Assembly: GCA_003344405.1 (NCBI GenBank)
Contig: NOWV01000044.1
Coordinates: forward strand, 434,001 to 498,000
Length of the DNA stretch: 64,000 nt
From: Trichoplax sp. H2
Lineage: Eukaryota; Placozoa; Uniplacotomia; Trichoplacea
Direction: 5' to 3'
Shown: positions 42,701-55,769 of the stretch, one piece after another
How the letters are laid out: every line of letters begins with the position of its first letter
Numbering within the stretch: position 1 is the stretch's first letter
Position numbers and translations under genes: made by a program
Notes under the pieces: model-generated
What the model was told of the DNA's origin: nothing
The model's database searches: none
Seen by the model: the letters and a program-made list of their open reading frames with translations, nothing else

Positions 42701-42804
42701 GGACTCATTTTAAAAGATTCTATTACTGCAAGGTTAAATAGTTGTCTCTCACAGTAGAATCGACAGTCTTCTATTTATATCAAGTCATAATATGGAATGG
42801 AGAA
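39763..42804. other. Intergenic, diverged repeats, no gene recognised
   Basis: From about 40330 to 41670 several degenerate blocks recur, marked by CCAGTTCC.GTTAACTAGCACCGA-like motifs near 40765, 41375 and 41605. A clearer two-copy repeat is at 41672-42182. Frames at 40380-40613, 41075-41269 and 42190-42486 sit in this repeat-rich DNA and show no domain; the last has one hydrophobic stretch but AT-driven composition. Confidence 0.5.
41672..42182. repeat. Two direct copies of a ~255-bp unit
   Basis: AGCACCACTTTCAGAAGCAA at 41672 and AGCACCACTTTCATAAGCAA at 41931 start two copies. Both continue through AGAAGAC.AT.ATGAATTATAAATCA, TTTGGCATCAGT, TCCATGTAC and ATTTTACCATAGT.ATGAG at the end. Divergence is moderate, with small indels. 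Confidence 0.8.
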
Positions 42805-45800
42805 TTAATCTTCTACGGATAAATCATATTTGAAAGGTGAGTTAATACTGCGGCCATTGCCTTGATTTTCTACCTTTCTATCACGACCTTGCTGTGGCTG
42901 GTGAGAGGGTATTGCGCTTCGAGGATGATGGCCAGCAGGTATGCCTTTACCTTGATTGCGTGTAGTAGTTGCAAATTCCATATAACTATCCTCGCTAAAA
43001 ACGCTAATGCGGCTGCTAACATTCTCGTTATTGAAGGAGCTAGTGCATGATCCACCGTAGACATCGCCATTAGATTTCTCTTGCTGAACTTTAATCTCCA
43101 TTCGGAATGGTTGTTTGGCTACTTCTTCACGATCAAAACTACCATTCGATGTCGTCGTTGTTGTTATCACGGTAGATTTATTCTTAGCAGGTTGTAAATC
43201 ATTTCCAGGCATTTTAGCTAATCGATATTCATGATTTAGAGTCGATGGTAAAGAATGATTGGTTGGCTGTTTTATGACATCCATATTAGGTTGATGATTA
43301 TAATCCTCTCTATCTCTGCCTAGAGATCGATTTCCATGAATAGTATTCGTCCTATGGCCGTTATAACTGGCTGAAAAATGACCAGAATCATAATTGGCAT
43401 GCGATTGGACTACAGAGGTTGGATTCGTTGCTATTGCCTCCTGATTTTCACCCAGATTGAGTAGATGATCATTCTTCGTTATAGAATCGTCCTGATGACT
43501 TTGGTTATCACGATAGCCGTTAGCATGTGTGTTTAAAAATGGATTCCCATATTGATTAGAGTTATATTCTACTGATTTCTCGCTGAGACTTCCTTTTCCA
43601 TCAGGAAGCGTGTTCTTACCTTCATTAAAATTAGCATGACTGATATCTCGGTTATGAAGATGATGATTATCGTTCTTGATACTTATAAATGGATTATGAT
43701 GATACTGTTGGCTAGAGAAATATTCGACATGGGTTGTCCTAACAGGATCATTTCCGTTGGTGATGGAGTTCATTTCGCTCTCTTCTATTTTCGCTGTCAT
43801 GATCGATGATGGAGCAGGATCATGTTTTTCTACCATCGGTAAATGCAAGTTTGCAGCTTGATAAGTATCTTGTGTTGTCGTTGATGATGGTCCTATAGCA
43901 TTGCTAGGAGCTTGGTCATCCATATTAAAACTGTTGGTTAACGAATGGAATGCAACTTCGGTATCTCTTAAACTACCGGATAATAATTTATTCTCTCGCC
44001 TTAAGTCATCGAGACGAATTTCAATTTCTTTCAACTTGGTGGATTCTCTTGACAAGGTAGATAGATCCGTATCCAATGTTTGATTGAAATGATTATCATC
44101 ATTTCCTTGGCCGTTAACTAAATGAGAATGATTTACAGGTGATGAAGGGAGGCTATCCGTAGGTTCCAAATCTTGATGATTTAAATTAGGATCCAATGTA
44201 GTCGCTACTGTTGATGATTGTATTGGAGCAACGTTGTTTTCACCATCGTTTTGATGATCGAATAAAAGTTGATTCTTTCGGTGTAATTGGCCGTTCTCCA
44301 ATTCTAACTGATCTAATTCATCTTTAATTTGCGATACATAGGATTGCATTTGTTCAGCACTATCTAATTGTTGATGTAATTGATTATTTTCCTGTAATAT
44401 CTCATTTAATTGAACCTTAAATTGCATCCCTTCATGGCGTAAACTTTCTACTTCATGCAATGCTTCCCTTAATTGATCATTCTCTTGCTGTAATTTAGCC
44501 ATTTTATCTGTTATAGTTACCTTAAAATCTTGCTGAACTTCCATTAATTCTTGCTTAACAACATGGAAATCGTCCAACTTTGTCTGTAAGATCGTATTTT
44601 CACGGACTAACCGTTGAATTTGATCTTCATAAAAGTCTTTATTTTTCTTCATCATTTCCCATTCATCGCGTATTTTATCGACTTCAAAGTCTTGATTTTG
44701 ACGATTCTGTTGCGTACAACGTTGTAAATTTTCTTCTAGTTTAATCAATTTCTCTTTAAGTAGGATATTTTGTTTTCCCAACTCCAACTGAATTTCTTTT
44801 TCACTACCTAATTGTTGATTTAATCGTTGTATCCGTTGTTCTAATTGCGATTGCTTAGCAATCCAATCCTCTTTCTCTTTTTTTACCTTGATTAATTCAA
44901 TCTGTTGCTCATCAAATTGGTGTTGCAATTCTAATTTACCATGATATTGATTTAATGTCGATAGAGGTTGAAGTTTATCGTAGCCGATGGAAGTGTTGTT
45001 TTCTATAATAGCAGTTGATTCTAAATGTTGTCGATTATCGACCGGTTTTACTTCAACATTATTCTCATAAAGTTGATGATTTTGTATACGATCATTCAAT
45101 TCTAAATCGAGTTCTTGGGATGATATTAATAATTCTGTAACGCTATCTGGTTGATTAAAACGTTGCTTACTGGCATGCAATTGTTTCTCTAGTTTTTCCA
45201 ATTCTTGTTGGACTTTTCGGCTTTCATTTTCAATTAAATAACGGCTATCATGATGACTATCATGTAATGTAGAAGTTCCATTGGGTTCATTCGAGCCATC
45301 CTGTCCAACTCGATTCAATAGAGGATAGGAAGAATCGACTTTTGAATCAGCCATATTTTGATACTGCGAAAGTTGATTAGCATGTCCATTTATCTTTGAA
45401 GCTAGAGCCTGTTCATCATCATTATTATCTGCTGATTTTACAGCTTGAGCTGGCTCTGACATTGGAGTTCGCTCACCATATGGCTTGCTATGACTATCCT
45501 ATAGGACAGAGTGGAATATAAATCGTTGATGCTTAATAGAAACAGACAGTTAATTTAACAAGTGTATACGAAATAGAAAGGTAATCGCTCACAGATAATT
45601 TGGAGTACAAACTTCTAATGTAATCAAATTTTAATAGAAATTTGAGTCTTTGTTCTACTATTTCGAAGATATTTTATTACAAGGCCATTTCTAGTTATCC
45701 GTCTCAAAGAAATTCCTTAAATATGATATACCGTACGACAGGCATAGGTCAACATTGATCGCTAAGTTAATGCTTACTCTTGGGATGCCTAACCATTTCA

Positions 45801-48800
45801 TCCGTTGAATAGAAAGATTTTTATTTTATTAAAAGCATTTAAGCTCTTGCTGATAACGATACGTTTCTCTTATGAGCTGGCATTAATAGCTAAGTTTACT
45901 TGCTCTCACAGGGCAATTATCAGCTTCAGTCATTAAATAGAAAGATTCTTATTTCAGCTATGCTGATTGAACTACAGCATGCTGCTATTAAGTTCGGCGG
46001 TCGAATTAATACCTTGCATAAGGATATACTACAACTACTATAGGCATGGATCAACATTGATTGCTGATTTAATGTGCACTCATGGAATGGTTATCACTTT
46101 CAGTTGTTAAATAAACAGATTCTTAATTTATCTACAGTAATTAAACTACAGTAGGAACGTTGCTATCAGTCTAGTAATCGAATTCATACCTTAGATATAA
46201 ATATATACCACAAGTACTATCGGCATGGGTCGACATTTGACTGCTAATTTAATGTACACTCATGGGATGATTATCACTTTCAGTAGTTCAATAGAATGAT
46301 TCTTAATTCAACTTAAGTGATTAAATTACAGTAGGTATGTTGCTATTAGGCCCAGTAATCGAATGGATACCTTCAATATAGATATACCATGAGTACCATA
46401 GACATAGGTCGACATTGATTGCTAATTTAATGTACACTCATGGGATAATTATCACTTTCAGTCTTTCAATAGAAAGATTCTCATTTCATCGAAAGCGATT
46501 CAACTAGAGTAAGCATATTTCTATTAGGCCGGCAATCAAATTCTATTGCTAATTAACTAATTAATAGACTGATTCTAGTAAAAATAAATATGATCATAGC
46601 TATCTGTACGACCAAGATATTCAGATTGAAAACTGCATGTTATAGCTACCTGATTTGATTTTTGAAAAGTTTCAAGTCGAGCATCTTTATAGAAGTGAAT
46701 ACGCTGATGTAGAGTCTGCAATATGTTGAAGAGTTCAAGTTGTAGAAAAGCATTAGATCAGTGATAGACAAGAGAGGCAATCTACCCTACCAATCCAATT
46801 CAATTATTAACCTTCTTACTCCTATAGCCTTACTCGGCAACTGCTAAAAGTACCCTACATACCTTTAGAGCTTCACTAGTGACTTCATCTTTATTAACGT
46901 CGTTTATTTTAACTAAATATTGCAAAGGAGAATTTTATTGCTAACGATTTGAACATTGAGTACTTGCCTAAACGAAATATTACCTTTGGATGGAGCTGAT
47001 GTCGTTTTTAGTTGATTACGTAGAGGCTTAGTGAGATGGTTTAGTTCCGTCCATGATGAGTTATTTCTTGTTTTTATTTCATATTTATTGCGTCCCTTAT
47101 TTGAATTAGAAAAAATATAAAGATTAACTTATAGGAGGATCAATTAGCCCAATTTGAATTAAGTGCCTACTTCAGCTATGGAGTCTTTTACTTGTTTTTC
47201 CTTCGTTAAGTTATCTTCTTCCACCTATAGATTTATGCATATTAGATCAGGTATTCGATTTATAATTAGGTGAAAATATATAAAGTAAAGAGCAAAGAGT
47301 AAGTAGTTCGATTTCTAACCCGGTGTTTTAGCAATGCTAAGAAAATAAGTAGGATATGTTCGTCAGCCTTTCCTTGGAGAATATCACTGGGTCTAGAAGT
47401 ATAGTGCTAGCAAGGTTAAGACTATCGTACTAATTAAAAACAATATAAATTCATTGATTATAGTGGTATATAAAATATCTAAAAAATAGTTTAGCTTAAA
47501 ACGGTACTATGAGAAGTATTTTATTTAAATTGATTGACTTCCTACAAATCTTACTGGATTAACTTCAAATTCAACGATATAAATCCCTCATATTATTACA
47601 CTACCCGACTTTAAGGTTATTGATTGCTTCAAAACCTTATTAGGTTAACTTCAATATCAATGATAGAAATATCCTAGTAGTATACATTATTTATGCTCAT
47701 TAGCTACTTTAAAGTACTATTTAATTGATTTCAATTTCAATGACTGAAACTTGCCCATGTCGTAGTTAGGTTCATGAGTTACTGTAAAAATTTAACTTGA
47801 TTAATGCGAATATTCCTGTGGCATCATCACACTTTATTTATTTCAGATAGTTAAGTTAGGGATAGGTAAATGATAATGAATTAGTTACGCATTATAAGGT
47901 TTTTATAATTTGGGTTTACTCTTACCGAATTAAATTATTAGGTATCCCCAGTTGATTTTCAGCAGCTTCTATTACGCTGGTAAAATGGCGCAATTTATCA
48001 TTCGGCTATAGTAAGATGGCGATTGTGAATGACAGCATAAGTATCAGTAGCCGAGATTTCATTCTTAATTAATGTATAACTACAGTATCTTGAGTTCATG
48101 TAGTATCAGTTCTAGGAGTTATTAATTGTAAAATATTCAATAAAATTGAGAAATGTATCTATAGTTTAATTTGCAAGCATACCGAACCACCATAAGAATC
48201 GGCCGTAGACGATGGTAGTTTACAATATTTTTGAATCACTCCAGCTAAAAGTTTCCCGTCTTGATAACTAAAAGCCAAAATTAAATTCATAAATGAAGAT
48301 TGATCATGATGTAAATCTATTAATTTATTAATGCAGCTCAAGGTAATTTTAGTAATTGATTTTAATGTAGCTGTTTATTATTTTTATGAAAATATTACCA
48401 TTTTACGAATGGTGTTCTCTTCATATCCAATTTATCCGTTATATTTAACTGATCGCGACACCACTTGGTTAATTTTTTCATGGCCTGGGCTGTTGTGCGT
48501 AAGTAAGTCGTAGAATCTGTGGGTTTAGGCAAGAACGAATTAAATTAAAATGCGATTTGGTTCTATGAATTTAAAAATGTGTTGTTTTTATCGGATTTGC
48601 TAATCTTAGGATCTTATAAGAAGCGGCATAAAATTTGTTGACGATATCCATGACTGAGATAACCCAGTCATTATTATACAAGTATAAAGCTGATCATTTG
48701 TAATAACTAATAGCCAATGCTAGCTCTTTTGATCGCTAGCATGTAAGGTAGATGTGAAAGTACATGTAGTCGGAAAATAGCACGATAATCGGGATTACTT

Positions 48801-51800
48801 CAACATTTTTAAGTAATTTATTTAATCTATTAACTATCAATTTAGCGTGAAAGTCCTTGGATAACTCCATAAGCTACATTCTGTAACATTATATTCCTTT
48901 TAAGAATATTAGTTTATGTGTAACATGAAATATCGGTAAGAGTAGGCAACTCAATATGAAAGTACGGAAATATCCCTGACTACTGGGTAACAACGAATAG
49001 TTAAATCTGCTTAAACTAGGTAAAAACATAGCTAGAAATATTACAATAGGAACCAAATTTAAGCTAAACCTTGCTAGGCAAAAATAAAGTGATAAATTTA
49101 TATAACATGAGTATAGGAGCACACTGCAAACGAACGCATTCTACTATCAGCAATTAGACGTTAGAACAGAGAGTTATTTACCGTTTCCATGGACATCAAA
49201 ATGGATAAATATTGCCCATAATATGCTTAAAATGGATCTAATATCACCTTTAACAATGTCTACAATAAATAAAATAATGGCCAATAATTAATATCCCAAG
49301 TGATTTTAATTAGGATTTTAAGGCGGAGTACATAAGAATAAGCATAAATTAAATTACTTACCTTCAGGTTTTGTGGTTAATTTGATTCCACAATTTTTCA
49401 TAAACTCCAATAATATGGCGACATTATTAATTTGAGACATGACTGATTGCGATTGCTAGCAGTGAGAAAGACTGATTTAGCTATTCAGCTGATAAAAACT
49501 GAAATAATATGAGTTTTAATATCGTAATTATTTTTCCTATGCTGTTCCAACCTGGACTTTATGCAATAATTGATGATTGGATGTCAATTCAATCAAATGA
49601 CATAATAAAATTCCATCGCAAAAGTCATGTTGGATCTTTTTGATCTTTAGATCACGATTAGCCAAATGGAAGTTTGCCCATGTTAAATAGACCTAAATGA
49701 GATCCATAAGGCAATGAAATAGTTTACATTATTATACAGTATTAACTCTATTCTATACATTTTAGAGGACTTTTATTTTTAAACTCAACTATATTACTTA
49801 TTATCCTTCATTGTCTGAAAGCTTTAGTAATGGCCTTTCATATCCAAAATTAAAATTTTAAATGATTTGAAGTTATCAGAATAAATGATCGTTCATTCAT
49901 AGCTTCATCTGTTAATAAAATTGTTCCGACAAATACACTATATTAAAATTTGTTAACTAGCCAATCTTGGTGAGGGAATGAATCGGAAATAATCCTCAAA
50001 ATATGTGTAATTACAATGCTAACGAATGGGAAGATAAGAGCATAATTCTTAAAATGATCTATTTTGCTAGCAGTTTTAATTTAACTTTATAATTACTAAG
50101 GTATGAAATCAAGTCTGAAGGTATAAGTTTATACAGAAATGAATCGAAGATATTTGAGATTTTCGTAGCCCATATAAACTTCTTACGAATTACTAATCCT
50201 TATAAAATATTATAATTTTACTCTTGATGGTGATGAATGGAATAAAAAGAGTAATTAACAAATAAGTAATTTGTCTCTATTAGCATCGGAAGCTGGAGAC
50301 TAAAGTAGTATAATGTTAATATTTGAATATAGGTATAAGCTCGTTTGAAAGTTAATCGAATATATTTAAAATTTTTAGAGTACGTGTACAGTCCCTACAA
50401 ACAAATAGTCACCGTAATGTTTACGACGATAGATAGGATTAGTGAAGGGATAATTTTACTTTTAATATCACGAGAAATAGAACAGTAAAGTAGAATAATA
50501 TCAAAACTAAAAGTGTAATATTGTATAAAAGTCGATCGAATATATTTGAGATAGCATGCATTAAGTCCGTACAACTTACTCATCGTCGTAAAATATTTTT
50601 TTAATCTACTTTATGATGATAGGTAGCATTCATGAACGGATAATTTTATTTCTTTCACCATGAGAAATAAGAGAATAATACATTTATAATCTTAAAGCTG
50701 AATATGTATAAGTATAAGACTGACAACAGTCAATCGAATGTAACTGAGGATTTTTGATGGCCTTTGTACGAGTTAATAAATATAGTTGAAATATCTTTAA
50801 GATATACTTGATGATAGATAGAATTAATGGAGAAACAACTTTGTTTCTATCAGCATTAGAACTAAGAAAATAAAGTAATATGACGTTAAAGCTGATGTAC
50901 AACAATCAACTTGTACATTAGTCAATAGGATCTATTTGTAAATTTTTAGCATACGTGTATGTACAGTTCTTACGAATAATTAATCTTCGTAATCTATTTT
51001 AAAGTTTATAATACAATGATTGGTGGAATTAATGAAGGAATAATTTTATATCTTTTTAGTCTAAGCGGCAGAATATGAGAAATTGACAGTATTGTAAATG
51101 GTAAGTAGATTGATTGAATATTAAGGTCTTTAAATCCATAACCATGGTAATCAAGGAACTACTACATTTATAACTTAAAGATACTGAGGTAAAATTAGGT
51201 TCATTTAGGATATTTATGTGGCAAAGACATGAATGTCTTTTCGTAAAATTTCTATCATAATCTGCATAGAAAGGCGAAAATTAAAAGAATCATTCTTCTA
51301 AATTCTATTCGTTATTAATATAACATGATGGAGGGACTTTCCTCTAGTTGGATGTTTGTAAATATACAATCTACTCATTCACTGAAATAGATACTACTTT
51401 CTACCCTTCTGATCTTTACTTTTCGCCGCTGCTGTTCGTAGAGGCAATGCAGCGTAGAGAATATACTCAGCCCATGAATTAATCGACATGATTATTTGGT
51501 AAACATTATTTTAGGCTATCAATTCACGATTCTCAATTCATAATCTATTTTAGTGTCATCTCTTAATGTTCTCGAAGACAGGAAAATTATCACCATGCAA
51601 GCTAATGATATTTATGATGCTATCTACAGTAGTTTGAGTTTCCCAGCAATATTTTATGTCGGACAGTTTAAGGTATATCTACACTAGTATTATCGTGATT
51701 GATTTAATAAAATTGTCAACTTTGTCATAATCTGCTAAATTTACTATTTATAGTATTCCCCAAAAAGAACAAAATAGAACAGCCAAAATAGTCGGATCAT

Positions 51801-52360
51801 TTTATCTTTATGCCAAGGATTAATTGTTATTCGATCATGAATATATTGACATTTCAAATACTCTCTATGGTTAACTGCTAGGATAGTACTACAGTAACAA
51901 GTTGAAAGAGTGCAAAATTTGATTTCCATGTCTAGTAAGTAGATCATCGACAATTCGAGTGTTTTGTTTCCTTTTTAACTGTAGTAAGCATAAACTGTTC
52001 CAATCAGCGCTAGCTATATCAATAATTTGTAACATTGGAATAATGATGTGCCTCGACATGATTTCAGAAACGAAATTCAATCACGCTCACTACCATGTCA
52101 AAGTACGAATGCAATTAAATCTATTGCAACGATGGCGAAAATATGAAGAAAATAAAACGTATTTCAATCATCAAAGCTGCAGTTGGATAAATTCAATCCG
52201 AAGAATAATAATGGGCATTAGCTCTAGAGTTGTTTAAGGTTACTATGTCCATTGATTTCATGGTAGTAACTAAATCATTTGGTAACCTCCGATTGCAGCT
52301 ATAAATGGATTGGCTTACCTCTGTTAAAGTTTGATATTTTTTCGGTCTAGTATTAGCCAT
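42805..52360 (-). CDS. Tandem calponin-homology (actin-binding) plus coiled-coil protein, 12 exons
   Basis: Exons, 5' to 3': 52360-52319, 49692-49552, 49455-49362, 49259-49182, 48489-48399, 48336-48183, 48005-47926, 47392-47320, 47224-47171, 47095-46984, 46912-46863, 45498-42805. Phases agree throughout; product 1220 residues. CH1 (about 12-115) shows YLTWANFHLA, DFCDGILLCHLIEL, INNVAILLEFM, and EDIVKGDIRSILSILWAIFI, the actin-binding CH1 signature. CH2 (about 120-250) shows AMKKLTKWC, FSYQDGKLLAGVIQKY, VIEAAENQLGIP and ADEHILLIFLALL. Residues about 410-445 and 517-740 are strongly heptad-like coiled coil (Gln/Glu/Leu-rich), with a shorter coil near 805-840. The last ~380 residues are low-complexity (Asn/His/Ser/Gln-rich) and end SPFKYDLSVED. 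N-terminal tandem CH followed by coiled coil recalls Dictyostelium cortexillin and predicts an actin cross-linker or cortical scaffold. I cannot name a vertebrate orthologue. The junction at exons 5-6 (donor 48398, acceptor before 48336) is the weakest, because the acceptor is poor in pyrimidines. Confidence 0.85.
45725..46550. repeat. Four to five ~180-bp tandem repeats in intron 11 of the CH-coiled-coil gene
   Basis: Units marked by GGCAT(A/G)GGTC(A/G)ACATT-GA at about 45741, 46042, 46221 and 46401, with a weaker unit near 45880. Each continues CTAA.TTAATG..CACTCATGG, TTATCACTTTCAGT..TTCAAT, then AATTCTTAATT. They lie wholly inside the intron 45499-46862, so they are removed by splicing. 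Confidence 0.8.
50160..51120. repeat. Four to five ~195-bp diverged tandem repeats in intron 1 of the CH-coiled-coil gene
   Basis: The motif GATGATAG.TAG.ATTAATGAA.GGATAATTTTA recurs at about 50225 (weak), 50428, 50615, 50810 and 51013. It is followed each time by a (A/T)ATCA..AGAAATA..AGAATAAT-like stretch and a TCGAATATATTTGAGAT-like stretch. The repeats fall within the 2.6-kb first intron (49693-52318). Confidence 0.75.
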
Positions 52361-54214
52361 CTTAGAATATCCAGTCTAGCAAGGCGATGATTAATCTAGT
52401 AAATTAACAAAATTGTATTGAGCCAATTGATAATAGTAAAATCTATGCAGATGGAATAATTTTAATCATGATTGCACATTCGTTATTGTCTAACGAACAA
52501 AAACATATCAGCTTTAAATCCATCAACTTTACTCGTTCTTAAAATTGCAGTTAGTACATTGAACTAGAATCTATTCAATTTCATGGATACATTAAATAAC
52601 TATAGATAATTTTATTCAAAATCGAATAGAGTTATTATTCACCTTCGATGGACGCCAGTAATCAATCTGTCCCTGTCTCTCTTTTTCTGTCAATGTCTTT
52701 CTACTTTGTTCAAATGGGTAGCAAAATGGCTATCGGTAATAATAAAAGTAATGCTTGCTTTAATAATGTTGAAAAAAGTAACGGATTTACTTGGATAATA
52801 CTATTTTCTCGTTATGAACCTTTCAAAGTTGATTTGCTGTTAAAGATCTGAAATCATTATTAACGGATTACTAGGATGGGCAAATTCTTACTGGACTTTT
52901 TATTCAATATCGAGATGCGAACATACGTTAATCAAGCATCTTAATCAATTTGTTAGCGTAGTTTGTGGGGTGTTACCTATTCTAATTTGACACTAGCTAG
53001 CTAGCAGTTATTACAGATAGGACAAGAGCCAATTCTGCTCCGTCAAACTATTATTTAATTAGCTTTTTATCTGCTGTTAGACGCATTAGAATCATAATAA
53101 CGATGATGGTTGAAATTGCTTTATAAACCTGATTACTATTCCATTCTAGAGCATGGAAACAATACTTTTGTCATTCTAATCGATTTGAACTATTGTCTAT
53201 TTTCATCAAGGATAATAATAGTATCGTCCCTTATGCGAAGTTTTGTTCATCATTTTTGCATATAATTTATGCTATTGATGGAAACTGTAGGACGCTAATC
53301 CTGCTTAGTATAATAAATCAGAGTAGAAGATAAAAGACTAAATATTATCGAGGATTGCTATGGATGATGATTATTTTTATTCTTTGCATAATTTTTTTAT
53401 TCTAACATTTGCTTCCGTTCCAAGTTACATAATGATGTATGGATAGAATTGGTAGAAGTTTATATATTATTATGAGGGAACAATGCAGATGCTATATATT
53501 ACTATAAATCTATTGAAAGAAGAGAGAAATAGAGGAAACAGTAACTAATTTGTTGTTTTATAATCGTTTGGACTGGAAAAGCTGATGGAAACAATATGAA
53601 GAACAATTTTAATCAAGTGAATAATGATATTGACCAAGTCCAAATTAATTTGCATAATAAATAAGTCAGCTCAGTAGTTAATCTATCGCTATTAATTTAA
53701 AAATTATTCCAGAGGTAAAAAATTATTCTACCTTGTTAAGATTAGGTAGAGTTAAGTTGACGTGTTCAATTATTCCATTGGGTCTTTACTACGTACTAGG
53801 GAAAGGATTAATTCCAGCATAATTTATAAATTGTTTACTATGAACACAAACGTTCAAATGTTTTCCTTGCTAGTAAACAATTATATAACATAACATGTAG
53901 TGATATCCAGGTGTACATTAATAATTGTCAAAAGATTGATAGATGTACACTCACCTGTCCATTCATTGAGTACTTTAGATTTGAAAGCAATTGCATCGTT
54001 TACAAATTTATGGGCTAAGGGGATGAATGTTGAAAATAAATCAAATAATGATATTATAGACTTGTACTAGGGTTAAGAATTGATTTATGCTCAATGACTG
54101 ATTTTCTTTTATTTAGTCTTGTAATTTATCCCTAGTGATAGTGTAGTAAACAAGTGCATAGGAAGAAATGAATATTCAATGTACATTTATATAATCACTC
54201 TATTTTATTATTTA

Positions 54215-54890
54215 CTCTTCCTTACTCATTGGTGGTGATTTAATGTAAGATAGCAGGTAAATAGGTTGATAATTTTGAAAAATAAGCTAGCAGAACAGCA
54301 TTTTTATTGCCTAATTTTCTACCATATTGATTCTACTTGTAAGCGATGGTTTAAATCTATTTGGTGTATGTAATACACATGTGTAAATATCTAACTTGAG
54401 ACAGCAGGTCAATAGACGCATAGCTATTAAAAATAAACTGGCAGAAGAAAATTTTGATTGCCCAACCTTTGACTATACTGATTACACGGGTAAATGATGA
54501 TATAACTCGATGTGGTGTGTACTATGTAATATACGTGTGTATATGATGTATATTACTCTTCTCTACTCACAGATGGTAATGTAAGACAGCAGGTAAATGA
54601 ATGGATCACTTTTTAAAATAAACCGAGTAAATAGTATTTTTATTGCCTAATTTTTAGTCCTACTGACTACACCCGCAAACAATGGTATTAATGTAGGTGG
54701 TGTGTATAATATTGCTTTTCTTTCCTCAATGATGGTGATGTAGTGAAAGACAGCAAGTAAATGGACCCCTAACTTTTAAAAATAAAGTGGTAAAAGAGCA
54801 TTTTTATTGGCCAATTTTTAGCTATTCTGATCATACTGGTAAGTGATGGTATACAAGTAATTATATGTGGTGTGTATAAATTTGCATTTA
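54215..54890. repeat. Four ~160-190-bp diverged tandem repeats
   Basis: AGACAGCAGGTAAAT-like starts at about 54249, 54403, 54590 and 54751 are each followed by TTTTTATTGCC(T)AATTTTTA, a TACTGATTACAC.(G)GTAA stretch, and GTGGTGTGTATAAT. Copies differ by small indels. Confidence 0.8.
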
Positions 54891-54969
54891 TTGATGACAA
54901 GACTAAGATTTTCAATGTATCATTGTGTAGTCAGAAGATAATACTCAATACTATTGTATAGTCGTTAAT

Positions 54970-55220
54970 AAACAATTTTAAGAGCAACTTCTTTTACATA
55001 ACTATAATATATTTTTGAAACCGATGCCTATCGATACGATTCGCATATACTGCTCAATTTTAATATCAATTTGTTGATGAGCAATTTTAAAGTCAAATTC
55101 TTTTACATAGTATAAGATATTTTGAAACCGATGCATATCGATGCGATTTGCATATACTGCTCAATTTTGATATCAATTTGTTGATGAGCAATTTTAAAGT
55201 CAAATTCTTCTACATGTTTA
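54970..55220. repeat. Two to three direct copies of a ~118-bp unit
   Basis: The unit GAGCAA.TT..(A)AGTCAAATTCTT.TACAT ... GAAACCGATGC.TATCGAT.CGATT.GCATATACTGCTC ... AATATCAATTTGTTGAT is repeated from about 54978 and 55078, with a partial third start at 55186. Identity between the first two is high. Confidence 0.85.
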
Positions 55221-55769
55221 TTATTATTAACCCAATGTATAAGGATGGTGCATATTATACCTAATATTAATATACAGTTGGTAAAAAAACTTGAATACTC
55301 AACTCTTATGCATACTAATAATGAATTATCAATCTCGTGTATATCGATAGGATGTGGATATCCTACTCAATACCAGTATTGATTGATAAATCACTTTAGT
55401 ATCCAATTGTTATTTAAACTGATAGTAAATGGAATATATATGGAAGTGACGTGGATCTACTGCCCAATATGGATATAATAGAATGGCGTTAATAAATGAT
55501 TTTAACAGTAAATTGTCGGCCATGTTGTATTGATTCTCAATTTCGTGTAGTGTATGTGGATGTAAGGTCAATGCCATATCCGATACTGCTATGATAAATA
55601 TGCAGTCATTAAGAAAGATTTTCAATATCCAGTTGTCATGTACTGATTTAAAATGTAGTCTACGCGTATATGGATGTACTACTAGGTTTGGATTTGTATT
55701 TATTTGCACCAATTTGAGGATCCAAAGTCGGCCGCCATTAATGATTGCAGATCATATCGATGACAAGAG

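Noticed and set aside
45725-46550. CRISPR-like reading of the periodic arrays
   Set aside because: Units are 118-260 bp, diverged along their whole length with no spacer/repeat alternation, and sit in eukaryotic introns.
51430-51489. Short minus-strand frame MSINSWAEYILYAALPLRT with a GTAGAA donor, inside intron 1 of the CH gene
   Set aside because: It looks like a possible alternative first exon, but its phase does not join exon 2 and the 52360 start gives a continuous CH1 domain.
51959-52237. 92-codon + strand frame in intron 1 of the CH gene
   Set aside because: No domain and no partner exons; it overlaps another unsupported frame on the opposite strand.
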